From the NCBI GenBank assembly GCA_964036275.1, contig OZ038435.1, positions 9,296,310 through 9,360,309 on the forward strand: a stretch of DNA of 64,000 bases, in the 5' to 3' direction. Made by a program: the position numbers and the translations under genes. The notes under the pieces are model-generated. The model did no database searches and was not told where the DNA came from. It saw nothing but the letters and a program-made list of their open reading frames with translations. Shown here one piece after another: positions 62,482 to 64,000 of this stretch. The DNA is from Litoditis marina (lineage: Eukaryota; Nematoda; Chromadorea; Rhabditida; Rhabditidae). How positions within the stretch are numbered: position 1 is the stretch's first letter; the number at the start of each line of letters is the position of its first letter.

Positions 62482-64000
62482 ATGCGACTCTTTTTTCTCG
62501 TTCTTCTGCCACTTTGTTGGGCAAGTTGTCCAACAGACATAAAATGCGACGAAACATTCCAAAAGTAAGTGGAACAATATCTGACAAACACGTTGCAGAA
62601 TGAAAGTTTTAAAAGGGTATGGAATGATTCACCATAGAGATATTCTATTGAGCGCCCAACTATAAAGAGACGCTCATGGAACATCTCGTGTGAATGAACC
62701 TATTCTCAAGAGTAAATAGTTCACGAGTTGTTACTGGGTTCTGCAGTCCTCCACTCCGTAGTTGTGATCGCGTCTTTTTCAAGCAAGGCATTTGTCGCGA
62801 ACACAGGTAAAACTTGAGATCACGTGAGATCACGTGACACTTTCATCAACGTGTAACGTCTGATATTGGACAAATTAATTTTCGATTTTCTTGAATCTGA
62901 ATAATCTTCGATTTCCAGATGCTACAAGTACGTGGCTCAGTTTGAATCGTACTTCTCAGCAGAAGAGAATTGCATTCAGAACTTTGATGGTCATCTCGCC
63001 TCCATTCACAACTCCTTTGAGAATGCTGTTATTGGAGGTATAGTGTTTTAAAGAAGGACGATTATGTGGACCAATCCCGTTACATCCTTTAAACTGCAAT
63101 TGAAAAATATATTGCGGTTTAAAGGACTGAAGCGTTGCGATTGGACCACATAATCGTCCTTCTTTAATGACCGTCTATCGTATACTAAACTTAAACGGAA
63201 ATCAGCGCCGTATACCTCTACTGAGACTTTGGCAGAAAACCCATATTTCACTCTACACGCTGTGTTCACTAGGTTCTCAGTCAGCAAATTGTGGAGAAAA
63301 ACGCCTCTCAAAAAACTTTCTGAATAATTAACCAATAACGAGCGGTCGTAGCGTAGTCTGAGACATCAAGATAACTGTTAACTTAATTATAACGTTTTTG
63401 CACATATTAGTCCATTAACTTGAACTCTATTAACACAATCACATTTACATTTTGTTTTTCCAATAATCCTGTTCTCAAACTGTACACCCTCTGCGTAGTT
63501 TTGATCGCTGAATGATGTTTTCACAGAAACCGCCGAATCCATGTTTGCGGGTTACAATGATTATTGGATTGGTGCCAACATAGGAGACAACAACGGATGG
63601 TCCTGGACCGATGGATCTTCTTGGGGTTACACCGACTGGTTCCCAGGTTGAGTATATTTGTTTTCATTGACCAAAGCACTAGACAAAGATGAAAAATCCT
63701 GACGACATCGCCGAACTTTGTACTTTTCTTTATGTCGACCAATCATCTAACTCCGTAGTTTATCCATTTATTAATCACGATTTCTCTTCTTTCAGGAGAG
63801 CCGTCTGATAATATTGCTTGTTCTGTTCTGCTGAAAAGTCACAAGTGGACGTGAGTATTCAGAAATATTTCCCCACTAATGAAGATCGAAAACATTCAAG
63901 ATTTCGATAAGTGCACACAAAAACTTGATGCAATGAAAATGGTATAGAAAAGCTTCGAAGCGCTACCGCAGTACAGACTGTAGATCAGTAGCGTGCTCGT
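62482..64000 (+). CDS. C-type lectin-like gene E, 5' part (runs off window)
   Basis: Exons seen: 62482-62564, 62919-63037, 63527-63646, 63796-63850. The gene continues past the window. Signal peptide MRLFFLVLLPLCWA, then CPTDIKCDETFQKCYKY. CTLD1 has GHLASIHNSF, YWIGAN, WSWTDGSSW and then GEPSDNIACSVLLKSHKW. Unlike A-D it keeps an EP-S at the EPN position and an inner cysteine in CTLD1. Exon lengths and phases match the family (exon 2 is 119 nt, one codon longer). All exons seen are intact. The second domain is expected beyond 64000. Confidence 0.85.
63052..63163. mobile_element. Palindromic TTAA-flanked MITE in gene E intron 2
   Basis: TTAA at 63048-63051 and 63064-63067 of the next hundred (63164-63167) flanks a 112 bp unit with near-perfect inverted ends AGAAGGACGATTATGTGG. 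This fits the small palindromic TTAA repeats of Caenorhabditis. Confidence 0.75.

Overview
This window looks like genomic DNA of a Caenorhabditis-type nematode. It has small exons, many introns ending in (T)TTTCAG, frequent foldback and MITE-like repeats, and a tandem cluster of C-type lectin-like (clec) genes. I ran no database search, so species and gene names are not assigned.

Layout. Positions 876-3731 (minus strand) hold a broken superfamily-1 helicase-like gene (two frame changes, one in-frame TGA, truncated after the Walker A region). About 3.7-8.8 kb is gene-poor and holds short repeats, a MITE-like element and a degenerate tRNA-like sequence. From 8894 to the window end there are five clec genes on the plus strand, called A-E here: A 8894-13220, B 14273-18324, C 32724-46775, D 58364-61990, and E from 62482 off the edge. 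All share one exon plan: 83 nt signal-peptide exon, 116-119, 120, 55-61, 134-140, 53, 103, 98, 60-66 and 108-120 nt, with conserved splice phases. They encode secreted proteins of about 312-317 aa with two C-type lectin-like domains (CTLDs) joined by a Cys/Pro/Thr-rich linker. A and B are intact. C carries a TGA in exon 9 and a 9.9 kb intron. D has a decayed exon 8. E is cut by the window end.

The dominant structure is a very large inverted repeat. The left arm is 18400-31921, the right arm 46912-55522, and a 15 kb spacer between them carries gene C. The arms are about 8.6 kb and nearly identical. The left arm also holds a 4908 bp transposon-like insertion (18793-23700) with 29 bp terminal inverted repeats and a TC target duplication. 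The right arm preserves the exact empty site at 55130-55131. Each arm contains a TTAA-flanked 4.6 kb element with a further 2.5 kb palindrome inside it.

Expected biology: in nematodes, secreted clec proteins are often intestinal and linked to pathogen response. Each gene here has a GATA (WGATAR) site just upstream of its ATG, at exactly 23 nt in C, D and E. Upstream of D lies a 130 bp tandem repeat carrying ten perfect TGACGTCA (CRE/ATF-type) palindromes. Gene C looks like a fusion: its 5' half resembles D, its 3' half resembles A, and a relic clec promoter plus exon 1 sits at the presumed joint inside intron 6.
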